Source: DATGQT01 sp033720695 (GTDB taxonomy: Bacteria; Bacteroidota; Rhodothermia; Rhodothermales; Rubricoccaceae). Taken from it: a DNA stretch of 20,598 bases. This document shows, piece after piece, positions 1 to 8,228 of this stretch (its first letter is position 1; every line of letters begins with the position of its first letter). The stretch is from assembly GCA_033720695.1 (NCBI GenBank), contig JAWWCA010000034.1, forward strand, positions 1 to 20,598, in the 5' to 3' direction. The translations under genes were made by a program, and so were the position numbers. A model generated the notes under the pieces. It did not search any database. It worked only from the letters and a program-made list of their open reading frames with translations, and was not told where the DNA came from.

Positions 1-1
1 C

Positions 2-892
2 GGCTTCGTTCACGTCTCCCGCGACGGCGGCTACACCTGGACGCGCATTTCTGATGCGCTGCCGCCTGATCTGTGGGTGAGCCGCGTCGAGGCCTCGCAC
101 CACGAGATGGGTCGCGTCTACGTGACGCTCAACGGCTACCGCTGGGACGACTTCGCGGCGTACCTCTACCGCAGCGACGACTACGGTGCGACGTGGGAAC
201 GCCTGGGATCAGATCTGCCCGCCGAGCCGATCAACGTCATGCTCGAAGATCCGGACAACGCGGACGTGCTCTACGTCGGCACCGACCACGGCCTCTACGT
301 CTCGCTCGACGGCGGCGACACGTTCCAGGCCCTCATGGGGCACACGACGGAGGAGGGCCGCCTGCCCGAGGCACCCGTCCACGACCTCAAGGTCCACCCC
401 CGCGAGGCTGACCTCCTCGTGGGCACGCACGGCCGCTCCATCTGGGTCGCCGACGTGGCGCACCTCCAGGCGCTCACGCCCGAGCTCCGCGCCGAGCCCC
501 TCCACGTGTTCGAGCTCGACGCCGTCACCCACTCCGAGCGCTGGGGCTCGCGCGGGTGGTCGTGGAGCGAGCCCGCCGAGCCGGAGGTCCAGGTCGGCTT
601 CTGGGCCGGCGAGAGCGGCGAGGCGACGGTCCGCGTCCTCGACGAGGCGGGCGATGTCGTCCAGACGCTCACCGACGCGGCGGAGCCCGGCCTCAACTAC
701 GTCGCCTACGACCTCACGAGCGCGGAGGCGCTGGACGACGAGCACGAGGCGGGCGAGGACACCGAGCGCTACTACCTCCTGCCGGGCGCCTACACCGTCG
801 AGGTCGCCCTCAACAGGCAGACGGCGGAGGCGACGCTGACCGTCGAGGAGCCGCCTGCGCGCCCGAGCCGGGGGCGGAAGAAGACGCCCTGA
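2..892 (+). CDS. BNR/Asp-box (sortilin/VPS10-like) beta-propeller protein, C-terminal part
   Basis: The reading frame is open from base 2 to the TGA at 890-892, so the gene begins upstream of the window. The visible 296 residues carry three Asp-box repeats (S-x-D-x-G-x-T-W/F) near residues 6-13, 58-65 and 101-108. These mark blades of a BNR/sortilin-type propeller. Residues 180-285 look like a beta-sandwich of the FlgD/Ig type, followed by a short basic tail. Proteins of this layout are usually secreted and are often named 'glycosyl hydrolase, BNR repeat' without proven hydrolase activity. I see no catalytic signature here, so an enzymatic role is not claimed. It converges with the adenosyltransferase gene, with 24 bp between the stops. 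Family assignment is firm; function is unknown. Confidence 0.85.
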   Translation, partial: GFVHVSRDGGYTWTRISDALPPDLWVSRVEASHHEMGRVYVTLNGYRWDDFAAYLYRSDDYGATWERLGSDLPAEPINVMLEDPDNADVLYVGTDHGLYVSLDGGDTFQALMGHTTEEGRLPEAPVHDLKVHPREADLLVGTHGRSIWVADVAHLQALTPELRAEPLHVFELDAVTHSERWGSRGWSWSEPAEPEVQVGFWAGESGEATVRVLDEAGDVVQTLTDAAEPGLNYVAYDLTSAEALDDEHEAGEDTERYYLLPGAYTVEVALNRQTAEATLTVEEPPARPSRGRKKTP

Positions 893-916
893 AGGCGGCG
901 CGCACCGCGGCGCGAG

Positions 917-1477
917 CTACGCCTCTCGATCCACCGGAATCCACTCTGTGTCGCCCGCGCCCGTGGCATGGTTGACCCAGCGGGCGAGCGTGAACAGGAG
1001 GTCCGAGAGCCGGTTGAGGTAGTGGAGCGGCTCGACGGCCACCTCCTCGATGGCGGCCGTCTCGACGACGTGGCGCTCGGCGCGGCGGCAGACGGTCCGC
1101 GCGAGGTGGAGCGCCGCGGCGGCCGGGTGCCCCCCCGGCAGGATGAAGTGCTTGAGCGGCGCGAGGTCCGAGGTGAACGCGTCGATGTCACGCTCCAGCC
1201 GCTCGACGTGGTGCGGCTCAATGCGGGGCACCGGGTACGTCGTCTCGCCCGGCGCCGAGAGGTCGCCGCCGAGGACGAACAGCTCCTCCTGGACGCGCCC
1301 CAGCACGGCGTCGGCCCGCCCCGTGTCGCCAGCGAGGGCGGCGCGCGCCATTCCGATGGCCGCGTTCGTCTCGTCGACGGTGCCGTAGGCGGCGATGCGG
1401 GGGTGGCTCTTCGCCACGCGCCCGCCGCCGAAGAGGCCGGTTGTGCCGTCGTCGCCGGTGCGGGTGTAGACTTTCAT
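917..1477 (-). CDS. PduO-type ATP:cob(I)alamin adenosyltransferase
   Basis: This 186-residue protein transfers the adenosyl group of ATP to cob(I)alamin, making adenosylcobalamin in the cytoplasm. The N-terminus MKVYTRTGDDGTTGLFGG is the ATP-binding signature of the PduO/MMAB family. The family also shows G-T-V-D-E-x-N near residue 32 and an R-R-A-E-R segment near residue 132, both present, and the length is normal. The ATG at 1475-1477 puts the signature at the very N-terminus, so the longer upstream frame is rejected. It lies 17 bp downstream of the ABC ATPase and is probably co-transcribed with it. The pairing suggests uptake of a corrinoid followed by its adenosylation. No other cobalamin gene is visible. 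Confidence 0.93.
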   Translation of the reverse strand: MKVYTRTGDDGTTGLFGGGRVAKSHPRIAAYGTVDETNAAIGMARAALAGDTGRADAVLGRVQEELFVLGGDLSAPGETTYPVPRIEPHHVERLERDIDAFTSDLAPLKHFILPGGHPAAAALHLARTVCRRAERHVVETAAIEEVAVEPLHYLNRLSDLLFTLARWVNHATGAGDTEWIPVDREA

Positions 1478-1494
1478 GGGTCGGGGATCGGTTC

Positions 1495-2328
1495 TCAGGG
1501 GAGGGGGTCGCCCTCGACAGACGACGAACCGCGGACCACGGGTCCGAGGTATCGGATGGCGAGCCCCCCGGGCGTGGCTTCGACCTCCGCGTCCATGCGG
1601 AAGACGCGGCGGAGGAGGGCGGGGGTGAGGACGTCGGCGGGCGGGCCGTCGGCGGCGAGGCGGCCGTCGTGGAGGACGAGGAGGCGGTCGGCGTAGCGGG
1701 CCGCGAAGGCGAGGTCGTGGAACGCCGCCACGACGGTGCGGCCGTCGAGCGCGGCCACCCGGTCCATGAGGTCGTACTGGTGGTGGACGTCGAGGTGGGC
1801 CGTGGGCTCGTCGAGGAGGAGGACGGGGGCGTCCTGGGCGAGGGCCTGGGCGAGGAGGACGCGCTGCCCCTCGCCGCCGGAGAGCGTGACGACGGAGCGG
1901 TGGGCGAGCCGGCCGAGGTCGGTCTGGGCGAGGGCCGAGGCGAGGGCCGCCCGGTCGGCGTCGGTGAGCCCGGCGAGCCAGGAGCGGTGCGGGGCCCGCC
2001 CCAGCGCGACGACCTCCTCGACCGTGAAGTCGAAGTCGAGCGACGGCTGCTGGCGGACGACGGCGACGGCGCGGGCGCGCTCGCGGTCTCTCCAGGCCCC
2101 GAGCGGGCGGCCGAAGAGCGCGAGGCGGCCGGTGTGGGGGAGGAGCCCGGCGAGGGCGTGGACGAGCGTGGTCTTGCCCGCCCCGTTGGGACCGAGGAGG
2201 CCGACCCACGCGCCCCGTGGGATCGCGAACGAGAGGTCGCGCAGGATGGGCCGGCCGCCGAGCGACACGCCCAGCCCCTCGGCCTCGAAGGCGGGGACGT
2301 CGGGCGGGGAGGGCGGGGGAACCGGCAC
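1495..2328 (-). CDS. FecE/BtuD-type ABC transporter ATP-binding protein
   Basis: This is the cytoplasmic ATPase of a metal-chelate importer (heme, siderophore or vitamin B12 type). Counted from the GTG at 2328, Walker A (GPNGAGKT) is at residues 46-53. A Q-loop (VVRQQPSLDFDF), the signature LSGGEGQR, Walker B (LLLDEPTAHLD) and the H-loop (AAFHDL) follow in order. The C-terminal region matches FecE/HmuV/BtuD ATPases. The start is uncertain. The frame stays open to 2535, but that would overlap the divergent lipoprotein gene. GTG at 2328 gives 277 residues with a Pro-rich lead-in; GTG at 2382 is an alternative. The adenosyltransferase 17 bp downstream favours cobalamin as substrate. No FecCD permease or binding protein is in the window, so substrate assignment is inference. 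Confidence 0.85.
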   Translation of the reverse strand: MPVPPPSPPDVPAFEAEGLGVSLGGRPILRDLSFAIPRGAWVGLLGPNGAGKTTLVHALAGLLPHTGRLALFGRPLGAWRDRERARAVAVVRQQPSLDFDFTVEEVVALGRAPHRSWLAGLTDADRAALASALAQTDLGRLAHRSVVTLSGGEGQRVLLAQALAQDAPVLLLDEPTAHLDVHHQYDLMDRVAALDGRTVVAAFHDLAFAARYADRLLVLHDGRLAADGPPADVLTPALLRRVFRMDAEVEATPGGLAIRYLGPVVRGSSSVEGDPLP

Positions 2329-2371
2329 GGACGCGGGCGGCGTAGGGGGCAGACGTTCGAGCTTGCCGCCG

Positions 2372-2875
2372 ATGATACGCACCGCCTCTGCCGCCGCCTG
2401 CCTCCTCCTGGCCCTCGCCCTCGCCGGGTGCGGGTCCTCCGAGGCGCAGGCCGAGTTCGAGCTCGACGCGGCCCAGGCCGCCTCCGGCATCGCCCGCACC
2501 GACGCGCAGGGCAACCTCCTCAGCGACGACCCCAACGACTGGCGGACGGCCCCGCTCTACGCCACCAGCTTCTTCCAGGTCACCCGCCGCCCCTTCCCCA
2601 ACCCCGTCTCGTTCTCGAGCGGCGCGGTCGTCATCATGGAGGTCACCACCGGCGACGCCATCCCCGGCGGCCTCCGCCTCGTCCCCTTCGAGAACGGCCG
2701 CCGCAGCCGCTTCACGTCGGAGCAGACCTGCTTCGTCGGCGGGCCCGACATCTGCGTCTTCGACTTCTTCCCGAGCGAGATCGAGGGGGCCCAGCCCGGC
2801 GACCTCTGGCGGCTCATCCTGTTCGATGGGCAGGGCAACGTGGTGACCTACGGCGACCTCCAGATCGAGGCGTAG
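2372..2875 (+). CDS. small lipoprotein of unknown function
   Basis: A 167-residue secreted protein begins at the ATG at 2372 with a clear lipoprotein signal: a short charged start, a Leu/Ala core and a lipobox LALAGC, predicting lipidation at Cys19. The mature part has no family I recognise. It contains two cysteines about nine residues apart (T-C-F-V-G-G-P-D-I-C) that could form a disulfide in the periplasm, and it looks beta-rich. The signal peptide fixes the start; the open frame upstream antisense to the ABC gene is a shadow. It is divergent from the ABC ATPase with only about 43 bp between the chosen starts. A GC hairpin follows its stop. Function is unknown. Confidence 0.8.
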   Translation: MIRTASAAACLLLALALAGCGSSEAQAEFELDAAQAASGIARTDAQGNLLSDDPNDWRTAPLYATSFFQVTRRPFPNPVSFSSGAVVIMEVTTGDAIPGGLRLVPFENGRRSRFTSEQTCFVGGPDICVFDFFPSEIEGAQPGDLWRLILFDGQGNVVTYGDLQIEA

Positions 2876-2876
2876 C

Positions 2877-2898
2877 CGGCCGGGCGCGCCCGTGGCCG
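2877..2898 (+). terminator. GC-rich hairpin after the lipoprotein gene
   Basis: Starting two bases after the lipoprotein stop, CGGCCGGGCG is followed directly by CGCCCGTGGCCG, which pairs with it apart from a two-base bulge. There is no T-run, so it may be a weak or factor-assisted terminator. It sits just before the promoter-like boxes of the next gene. Confidence 0.3.
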
Positions 2899-2900
2899 CG

Positions 2901-2930
2901 TTGCCCCGAGGGCCCCGCCGCCGCTATCCT
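2901..2930 (+). promoter_or_regulatory. promoter-like boxes for the TRAP binding-protein gene
   Basis: TTGCCC at 2901-2906 and TATCCT at 2925-2930 are 18 bp apart and end 29 bp before the ATG at 2960. The spacing fits a sigma-70-type promoter. TATC-like boxes occur at a similar distance before several other genes in this window. This is a reading of motif and position only. Confidence 0.35.
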
Positions 2931-2959
2931 CCCGCGCGGTACTACCCACCCCGGACAGG

Positions 2960-4084
2960 ATGGAACGGCGACGGTTTCTCACGACGGCGGCAGCGGCCGG
3001 CACGGCGGCACTCGCCGGCTGCGGCGGCGGCGAGGCCGAGGGCGGCGCCCCGGCCGTCCAGACGGACCGGCGCGTGCGCTGGCGCCTCGCCTCCTCGTTC
3101 CCCCGCTCGGCCGAGATCATCTACCGCGGGGCCGAGGCGCTCGCCGAGCGCGTGGCGGCCCTCACGGGCGGGCGCTTCGAGATCCGCCCCTCGCCGGCGG
3201 GCGAGATCGTGCCGGCCCTCCAGGTGCTCGACGCCGTCCAGAACCGGAGCGTCCCCATCGGCCACACCGCCGGCTACTACTTCCGCGGCAAGAGCCCCGC
3301 GCTCGCCTTCGAGACGGCCGTGCCCTTCGGCATGACGGCCCGCCAGCAGAACGCGTGGATGCTCTACGGCGACGGCCTCGACCAGACCCGCCGCGTTCTC
3401 GCCGACTTCGGCGTGCTCAACTTCCTCGGCGGCAACACCGGCACCCAGATGGGCGGGTGGTTCCGCCGGCCCGTCGGCGCCCTCGCCGACCTCCGCGGCC
3501 TCAAGATCCGCATCCCCGGCCTCGGCGGCGAGGTGATGGACCGGCTCGGCGCGCTCCCCCAGACGATTGCCGGGGGCGAGGTCTACCAGGCGCTCGAACG
3601 CGGCGTCGTGGACGCGGCCGAGTGGATCGGGCCCTACGACGACGAGAGGCTGGGCTTCCAGAACGTCGTCCAGACCTACCACTACCCGGGGTGGTGGGAG
3701 CCCGGCGCCGTGCTCTCGTTCTACGTCAACCAGGCCGAGTACGACCGCCTGCCCGAGGCCTACAAGGAGGCCCTCGCCGTGGCGAGCCAGGAGGCCAACG
3801 CGCGGATGTTGGCCGAGTACGATGCCCAGAACCCGCCTGCGCTCCGGCGCCTCGTCGAGGGCGGCGTCCGGCTCGTCCCGTTCCCCGACGACGTGATGCG
3901 CGCCGCCCGCGACGCCGCCCGCGATCTCCTGGAGGAGGGCGCCGACCCCGGCGGCTACCGCGCCCTCCTCGACGCGTACCGCCGGTTTCAGACCGACAGC
4001 GACCGCTGGCTGGCGACGGCCGAGCAGGCCTACAACCAGTTCACCTACGGCCTGGGCGCGACGGCCGGCGCGACCGCCTCGTGA
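2960..4084 (+). CDS. TRAP transporter substrate-binding lipoprotein, 2-oxo-acid (TakP-like) type
   Basis: This 374-residue protein is the extracytoplasmic receptor of a tripartite ATP-independent periplasmic (TRAP) transporter. The N-terminus has a twin-arginine signature (RRRFLT, residues 3-8) followed by a lipobox ending in Cys21. It therefore appears to be exported folded through Tat and then lipid-anchored. DctP-fold hallmarks include N-T-G-T-Q-M-G-G-W-F-R-R near residues 159-170 and D-A-A-E-W-I-G-P-Y-D-D near 218-228. From memory these match the TakP subgroup, which binds 2-oxo acids such as pyruvate or lactate, so that substrate is inferred. The partners dctQ and dctM are 1.2 kb away on the opposite strand. 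An apparent promoter lies directly upstream, consistent with independent expression of the receptor. Confidence 0.92.
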   Translation: MERRRFLTTAAAAGTAALAGCGGGEAEGGAPAVQTDRRVRWRLASSFPRSAEIIYRGAEALAERVAALTGGRFEIRPSPAGEIVPALQVLDAVQNRSVPIGHTAGYYFRGKSPALAFETAVPFGMTARQQNAWMLYGDGLDQTRRVLADFGVLNFLGGNTGTQMGGWFRRPVGALADLRGLKIRIPGLGGEVMDRLGALPQTIAGGEVYQALERGVVDAAEWIGPYDDERLGFQNVVQTYHYPGWWEPGAVLSFYVNQAEYDRLPEAYKEALAVASQEANARMLAEYDAQNPPALRRLVEGGVRLVPFPDDVMRAARDAARDLLEEGADPGGYRALLDAYRRFQTDSDRWLATAEQAYNQFTYGLGATAGATAS

Positions 4085-4145
4085 GGATCAGGCGCGGCGG
4101 CGCGGCGTAGCCTCCGGTGTAGATCCTGAGGCGGCACGACCCCCC

Positions 4146-4195
4146 GCTTCTGCTGCCATCGCTCCGCCTCCGGCTCCGCTTAAGGCAACAGAAGC
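4146..4195. repeat. imperfect inverted repeat, first hairpin of a cluster
   Basis: GCTTCTGCTGCC (4146-4157) pairs with GGCAACAGAAGC (4184-4195) with a single mismatch over 12 bp, enclosing 26 bp. It lies in the non-coding gap between the TRAP receptor gene and the next lipoprotein gene and abuts a second hairpin. Confidence 0.6.
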
Positions 4196-4220
4196 TGTCC
4201 CCCTTGATGAAGGGGGACAG
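4195..4220. repeat. perfect inverted repeat, second hairpin of the cluster
   Basis: CTGTCCCCCTT and AAGGGGGACAG form a perfect 11-bp stem with a four-base GATG loop; the flanking GAA/TTC can extend it past one bulged base. It resembles short REP-like palindromes. No T-run follows on either strand, so simple intrinsic termination is not indicated. Confidence 0.7.
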
Positions 4221-4262
4221 TTCAGATCGAGCCTGAGCCCGGAAGGTGATGCGCGATCTGAA
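4221..4262. repeat. inverted repeat, third hairpin of the cluster
   Basis: TTCAGATCG (4221-4229) pairs perfectly with CGATCTGAA (4254-4262) around a 24-base loop. It begins immediately after the second hairpin and ends 41 bp before the ATG at 4304, so it could lie in that gene's leader. Confidence 0.6.
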
Positions 4263-4303
4263 CAGGGGGTCTCGCGGCGTTGATCTTGTCTATGGTACCC
4301 ACT

Positions 4304-5245
4304 ATGCGCCCCCTTGCCCTCCTCCCGCTCCTCCTCGCCGCCTGCGCCGCCGACGCACCCGTCGACGACGACGCCGCGCCGCCCGTGCGCCCCGCCGCCG
4401 TCGAGAACCCGGCCGTGGCCGTCCCCGACGAGTTCGGCGACTACTGGTACCAGGGCGAGGCCGAGCTGACGAGCTACCGGCTGGAGCAGGCGCGCTACGG
4501 CGAGGTCCACCCTGGTGAGGCCGTCCTCATCTTCGTCACCGAGCCGTTCTCGCGGAGCCGCCAGGTCAAGCTCGACCGGGCCGGTGCGGCGGGCGACGAC
4601 GAGGCGACCGTCCTCAAGCTCAACGCCACGCGCGCGTTCCTCACCGGCGTCTACCCCTACACCATGATGACGTCGGTCTTCACGCCCATCGGCGCCGAGC
4701 CGACGCCGCTGAAGGTCACGACCTCGAGCCAGGAGTGGTGCGGGCACACCTACACCCAGCTCAACCGCACGGCCGAGGGCTGGCGCGCCCGCCTCTTCTC
4801 CTACTTCGAGAGCGAGGGCGACCAGGACCGGACGCTGCCCGCCGTGATGCCCGAGGATGGCCTCTGGACCCTGCTCCGCCTCGACCCCGAGCGGCTGCCG
4901 ACGGGCGACGTCCGCCTCCTCCCGAGTGGGATCTACCAGCGCCTCAGCCACCGCCCGCTGGAGCCCTACAGCGCCACGGCCACGCTCTCGGCCCCCGACG
5001 ACGACGGCGTCCGCGTCTACACTCTCACCTACCCCGACCTCGGCCGCACGCTCCGCATCGTCTTCCAGGCCGACTTTCCCCACCTCATCCAGGGCTGGGA
5101 GGAGGAGCGGGCCTCGGGCTTCGGCGCGGGCGCCGAGCGCCTCACGACTCGGGCCGTTTTCAAGGAGCGGCTCATGCTCGACTACTGGACCCGCAACAAG
5201 CGCGGCGATGAGGTCTTCCGCACCGAGCTTGGCCTCGGCGGGTAG
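4304..5245 (+). CDS. conserved Bacteroidota-type lipoprotein ('septum formation inhibitor Maf'-labelled family)
   Basis: The ATG at 4304 gives 313 residues starting with a lipoprotein signal (MRPLALLPLLLAAC, lipobox LLAAC). A variable Asp/Pro-rich linker follows, then a conserved region with F-G-D-Y-W-Y-Q-G-E-A-E-L-T-S-Y, L-E-Q-A-R-Y-G-E, R-Q-V-K-L-D and S-S-Q-E-W-C-G-H. From memory, this pattern belongs to a family common in Bacteroidota and often named 'septum formation inhibitor Maf'. It shows none of the features of true Maf nucleotide pyrophosphatases, so the name is probably a propagated error. I would describe it as an envelope lipoprotein of unknown function. An in-frame ATG at 4280 would spoil the signal peptide. 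Its stop is two bases from the dctM stop on the other strand. Confidence 0.82.
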   Translation: MRPLALLPLLLAACAADAPVDDDAAPPVRPAAVENPAVAVPDEFGDYWYQGEAELTSYRLEQARYGEVHPGEAVLIFVTEPFSRSRQVKLDRAGAAGDDEATVLKLNATRAFLTGVYPYTMMTSVFTPIGAEPTPLKVTTSSQEWCGHTYTQLNRTAEGWRARLFSYFESEGDQDRTLPAVMPEDGLWTLLRLDPERLPTGDVRLLPSGIYQRLSHRPLEPYSATATLSAPDDDGVRVYTLTYPDLGRTLRIVFQADFPHLIQGWEEERASGFGAGAERLTTRAVFKERLMLDYWTRNKRGDEVFRTELGLGG

Positions 5246-5247
5246 CC

Positions 5248-6567
<1,320 letters not shown>

Positions 6568-6646
6568 CGCATCTCGGAGGTCGAGAAGGAAGCGGATCCC
6601 TGGCCATTCAGGGCCGGGCCGGGTGCTTGCCTCCCCTCTTCGAACG

Positions 6647-6758
6647 TGTCATCCTGAGCGAACGCGAAGCATCTCAGCGCGGAGCGTCGCCGCCGCCCCG
6701 ACCGGCGGGGCCGATTCGAACCATCGCGTTGAGATCCTTCACTGCGTTCAGGATGACA
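6647..6758. repeat. dispersed-type imperfect palindrome between dctQ and dctM
   Basis: The left arm begins TGTCATCCTGAGCGAACGCG at 6647, and the right arm ends CTGCGTTCAGGATGACA at 6758. The arms are about 35 bp each, match over most of their length, and surround a GC-rich centre with a small inner hairpin. A related half-copy occurs at about 19755-19777. The unit resembles an intergenic repeat with a 'cctgagcgaagcgaaggatctc' theme that I have seen in many GC-rich genomes, but copy number could not be checked. It is the main content of the 6568-6841 gap. Confidence 0.7.
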
Positions 6759-6841
6759 ATCTCGGGAGACTGGGGCGGTGAGCAGAATGGCGTTGCTGCA
6801 GAGGGACGGGGGCGCTGCCATCCATCGGGTCGTCGCGTGCT

Positions 6842-7402
6842 TCATACGCCCTCGCCGTGGTGGGGGCCGCGGCCGGGCTCCGGTTCCAGCCCGCGTAAGG
6901 CTGCGACCGCCTTGAGGGCCTGCGAGACGCCCTGGACGAAGAGGAGCACGAACGCCACGGGCACGAGCGCCTTGATGGGCCAGCGCGGCAGCCCCCCGGG
7001 GTCGGGCGACACCTCGCGGACGGCCCACGACGCCGCGACGGCCGGCCACGTGGCCCACAGCATCAGCCAGCAGAAGGGGAGGAGGAAGAGGAGCGTCCCG
7101 GCGAGGTCGATGAGGGCGCGGCGGCGCGGGCCGAGGCGGCCGTAGAGCACGTCCACGCGGACGTGCGCGTCCTCGGCGAGGGCCCACGCCGCGCCGAGGA
7201 GGAAGACGGCGCTGAAGAGGTACCACTGCGCCTCCGAGAAGGCGTTGAGCGCGAGGCTCAGGCCGAGCGGCCGGCCGACGTACCGCAGCACCGCGCCGAG
7301 GGCGCCGACGAGCACCATCGCGAGCACCAGCCACCCCGTCGCCCGCCCGACGCGGGCGCTGACGCGGTCGATGCCGTGGGCGAGGCGGAGGAGGGCGTGC
7401 AT
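6842..7402 (-). CDS. dctQ: TRAP transporter small permease (DctQ family)
   Basis: This 186-residue integral membrane protein with four predicted helices is the small subunit that pairs with DctM. Residues 56-72 hold the E-A-Q-W-Y-L-F-S-A-V-F-L-L-G-A-A-W stretch. D-A-H-V-R-V-D-V-L-Y follows, which is characteristic of DctQ, and later G-G-L-P-R-W-P-I-K-A-L-V-P fits the TakQ-like subgroup. That matches the TakP-like receptor at 2960-4084, so the three genes probably form one transporter. The ATG at 7402 is followed at once by a conserved N-terminus. Upstream, a 10-bp GC hairpin (7410-7442) with TAGCTTTC in its loop on the minus strand may be part of the promoter or leader. Confidence 0.92.
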   Translation of the reverse strand: MHALLRLAHGIDRVSARVGRATGWLVLAMVLVGALGAVLRYVGRPLGLSLALNAFSEAQWYLFSAVFLLGAAWALAEDAHVRVDVLYGRLGPRRRALIDLAGTLLFLLPFCWLMLWATWPAVAASWAVREVSPDPGGLPRWPIKALVPVAFVLLFVQGVSQALKAVAALRGLEPEPGRGPHHGEGV

Positions 7403-7409
7403 GGGGGGA

Positions 7410-7442
7410 GGGCGGCGGCGGGGAAAGCTAGAGCCGCCGCCC
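7410..7442 (-). promoter_or_regulatory. GC hairpin with a TAnnTTT-like box upstream of dctQ
   Basis: GGGCGGCGGC (7410-7419) and GCCGCCGCCC (7433-7442) are perfectly complementary. The 13-base loop reads, on the minus strand, TCTAGCTTTCCCC, which contains TAGCTTTC. That resembles the Bacteroidota -7 box (TAnnTTTG) about 20-28 bp before the dctQ start. Whether it is a promoter or a leader hairpin cannot be told from sequence alone. Confidence 0.3.
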
Positions 7443-7552
7443 TACACGCCGCACAAGGGCCGCGCGCAGATTTCGACCTCTCCGGTGGCGTAGGATGCCG
7501 CCTGGAACCGAGGATTCCACAGCCTCCGGTTAGATCCGGTGCCGCAGTTGCG

Positions 7553-7612
7553 GCCTAGCTGAGGAATGCGTTATGCTGCAACCACGCCGCTGAAGCACTG
7601 GTTAGGCCGCCC
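7553..7612 (+). other. left boundary of a candidate integron cassette (GTTRRRY core)
   Basis: GTTAGGC at 7601-7607 fits the integron crossover consensus GTTRRRY and lies 13 bp before the GTG start of the DUF4304 gene. A partner-like GCCTAGC at 7553-7559 differs from the ideal RYYYAAC by one base. Pairing of the inner arms is poor, so this may be a degenerate attC, an attI-like site or a secondary insertion site. GTTAGGCCGCCC (7601-7612) is the exact inverse of 8218-8229 at the other end of the gene. Confidence 0.4.
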
Positions 7613-7619
7613 AACCTCT

Positions 7620-8228
7620 GTGCCCGCTAAAGACGCCTTCCTCGCATTGCTCCGCGATGACTGGATTCCAGAGCTTCGCGGCTTCGGGTTCAAGGGGAGC
7701 GGCCGACGCCTCTACCGAAACCTCGGAGAAGTCGTGCACTCCGTCGCCGTGCGGACGGACAAGTACGGCACGCGATGCTGCGTCGAACTCGGCGTCCATC
7801 CCACGTTCCTCCCGCTCACCAGCGGCAGCCCTCCGGCCGGCGCGGCTGACGTGGAGCCGGAAGCATCGGAGTTCCGCCGGACGCTCGCCGCGCCGGGTCA
7901 ACCGGACGACTCATGGGCGCTCGACGAAGGACGCTCGGCTGCTCAGCGACTCGCCGAGACGTTCCGCGCGCAGGGGGAGCCGGAGTTTCAGCGGGTGCGC
8001 GCGCTCCGTGACTTGGCCGCGCTCATCACGCTTGAAGACCTCCGGCGTGGGTGGCCGGTCTCGCCGTGGTACCCCTACACACCGACAAGAGCCGCGCTAA
8101 CGATGGCGCGGATCCACCGACAACTCGGCGACCAGGAGGCATCACGTGCGTTCGCTGAGGCAGGCCTCGGCCTCGATGACCCACGCGGGTTGAAGGAGGA
8201 GTTGGGAGCGCTCGCGAGGGCGGCCTAA
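7620..8228 (+). CDS. DUF4304-domain protein, probable gene-cassette ORF
   Basis: From the GTG at 7620 the product has 202 residues. The first 60 (F-L-A-L-L-R-D-D-W, then G-F-G-F-K-G-S-G-R-R-L-Y-R, then V-E-L-G-V-H-P-T-F) match the DUF4304 pattern, which has no known activity. The C-terminal third looks helical. An ATG at 7566 is in frame, but it would place an ill-fitting leader across the putative recombination core and has no spaced Shine-Dalgarno. The GTG puts the domain at the N-terminus, as expected for the family. The stop TAA is embedded in GCCTAAC, an attC-type box. Codon use looks less GC-biased than in the neighbours, suggesting separate ancestry. A role in defence or stress is possible but not shown. 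Confidence 0.75.
   Translation: MPAKDAFLALLRDDWIPELRGFGFKGSGRRLYRNLGEVVHSVAVRTDKYGTRCCVELGVHPTFLPLTSGSPPAGAADVEPEASEFRRTLAAPGQPDDSWALDEGRSAAQRLAETFRAQGEPEFQRVRALRDLAALITLEDLRRGWPVSPWYPYTPTRAALTMARIHRQLGDQEASRAFAEAGLGLDDPRGLKEELGALARAA

Noticed and set aside
2329..2371. Cobalamin riboswitch for the ABC/adenosyltransferase pair
   Set aside because: Only about 43 bp separate the divergent starts and no B12-box-like sequence was seen.
1441..4110. Plus-strand 889-codon frame across the ABC, lipoprotein and TRAP receptor genes
   Set aside because: It is antisense or out of frame to three genes with clear motifs; its own translation shows no domain.
4195..4220. Intrinsic terminator for the TRAP receptor gene
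   Set aside because: The stem is strong, but it lies 110 bp after the stop and no T-run follows on either strand; it is kept as a repeat.
7529..7535. GTTAGAT as a further integron core site
   Set aside because: It fits GTTRRRY but has no RYYYAAC partner or palindrome around it; likely chance.
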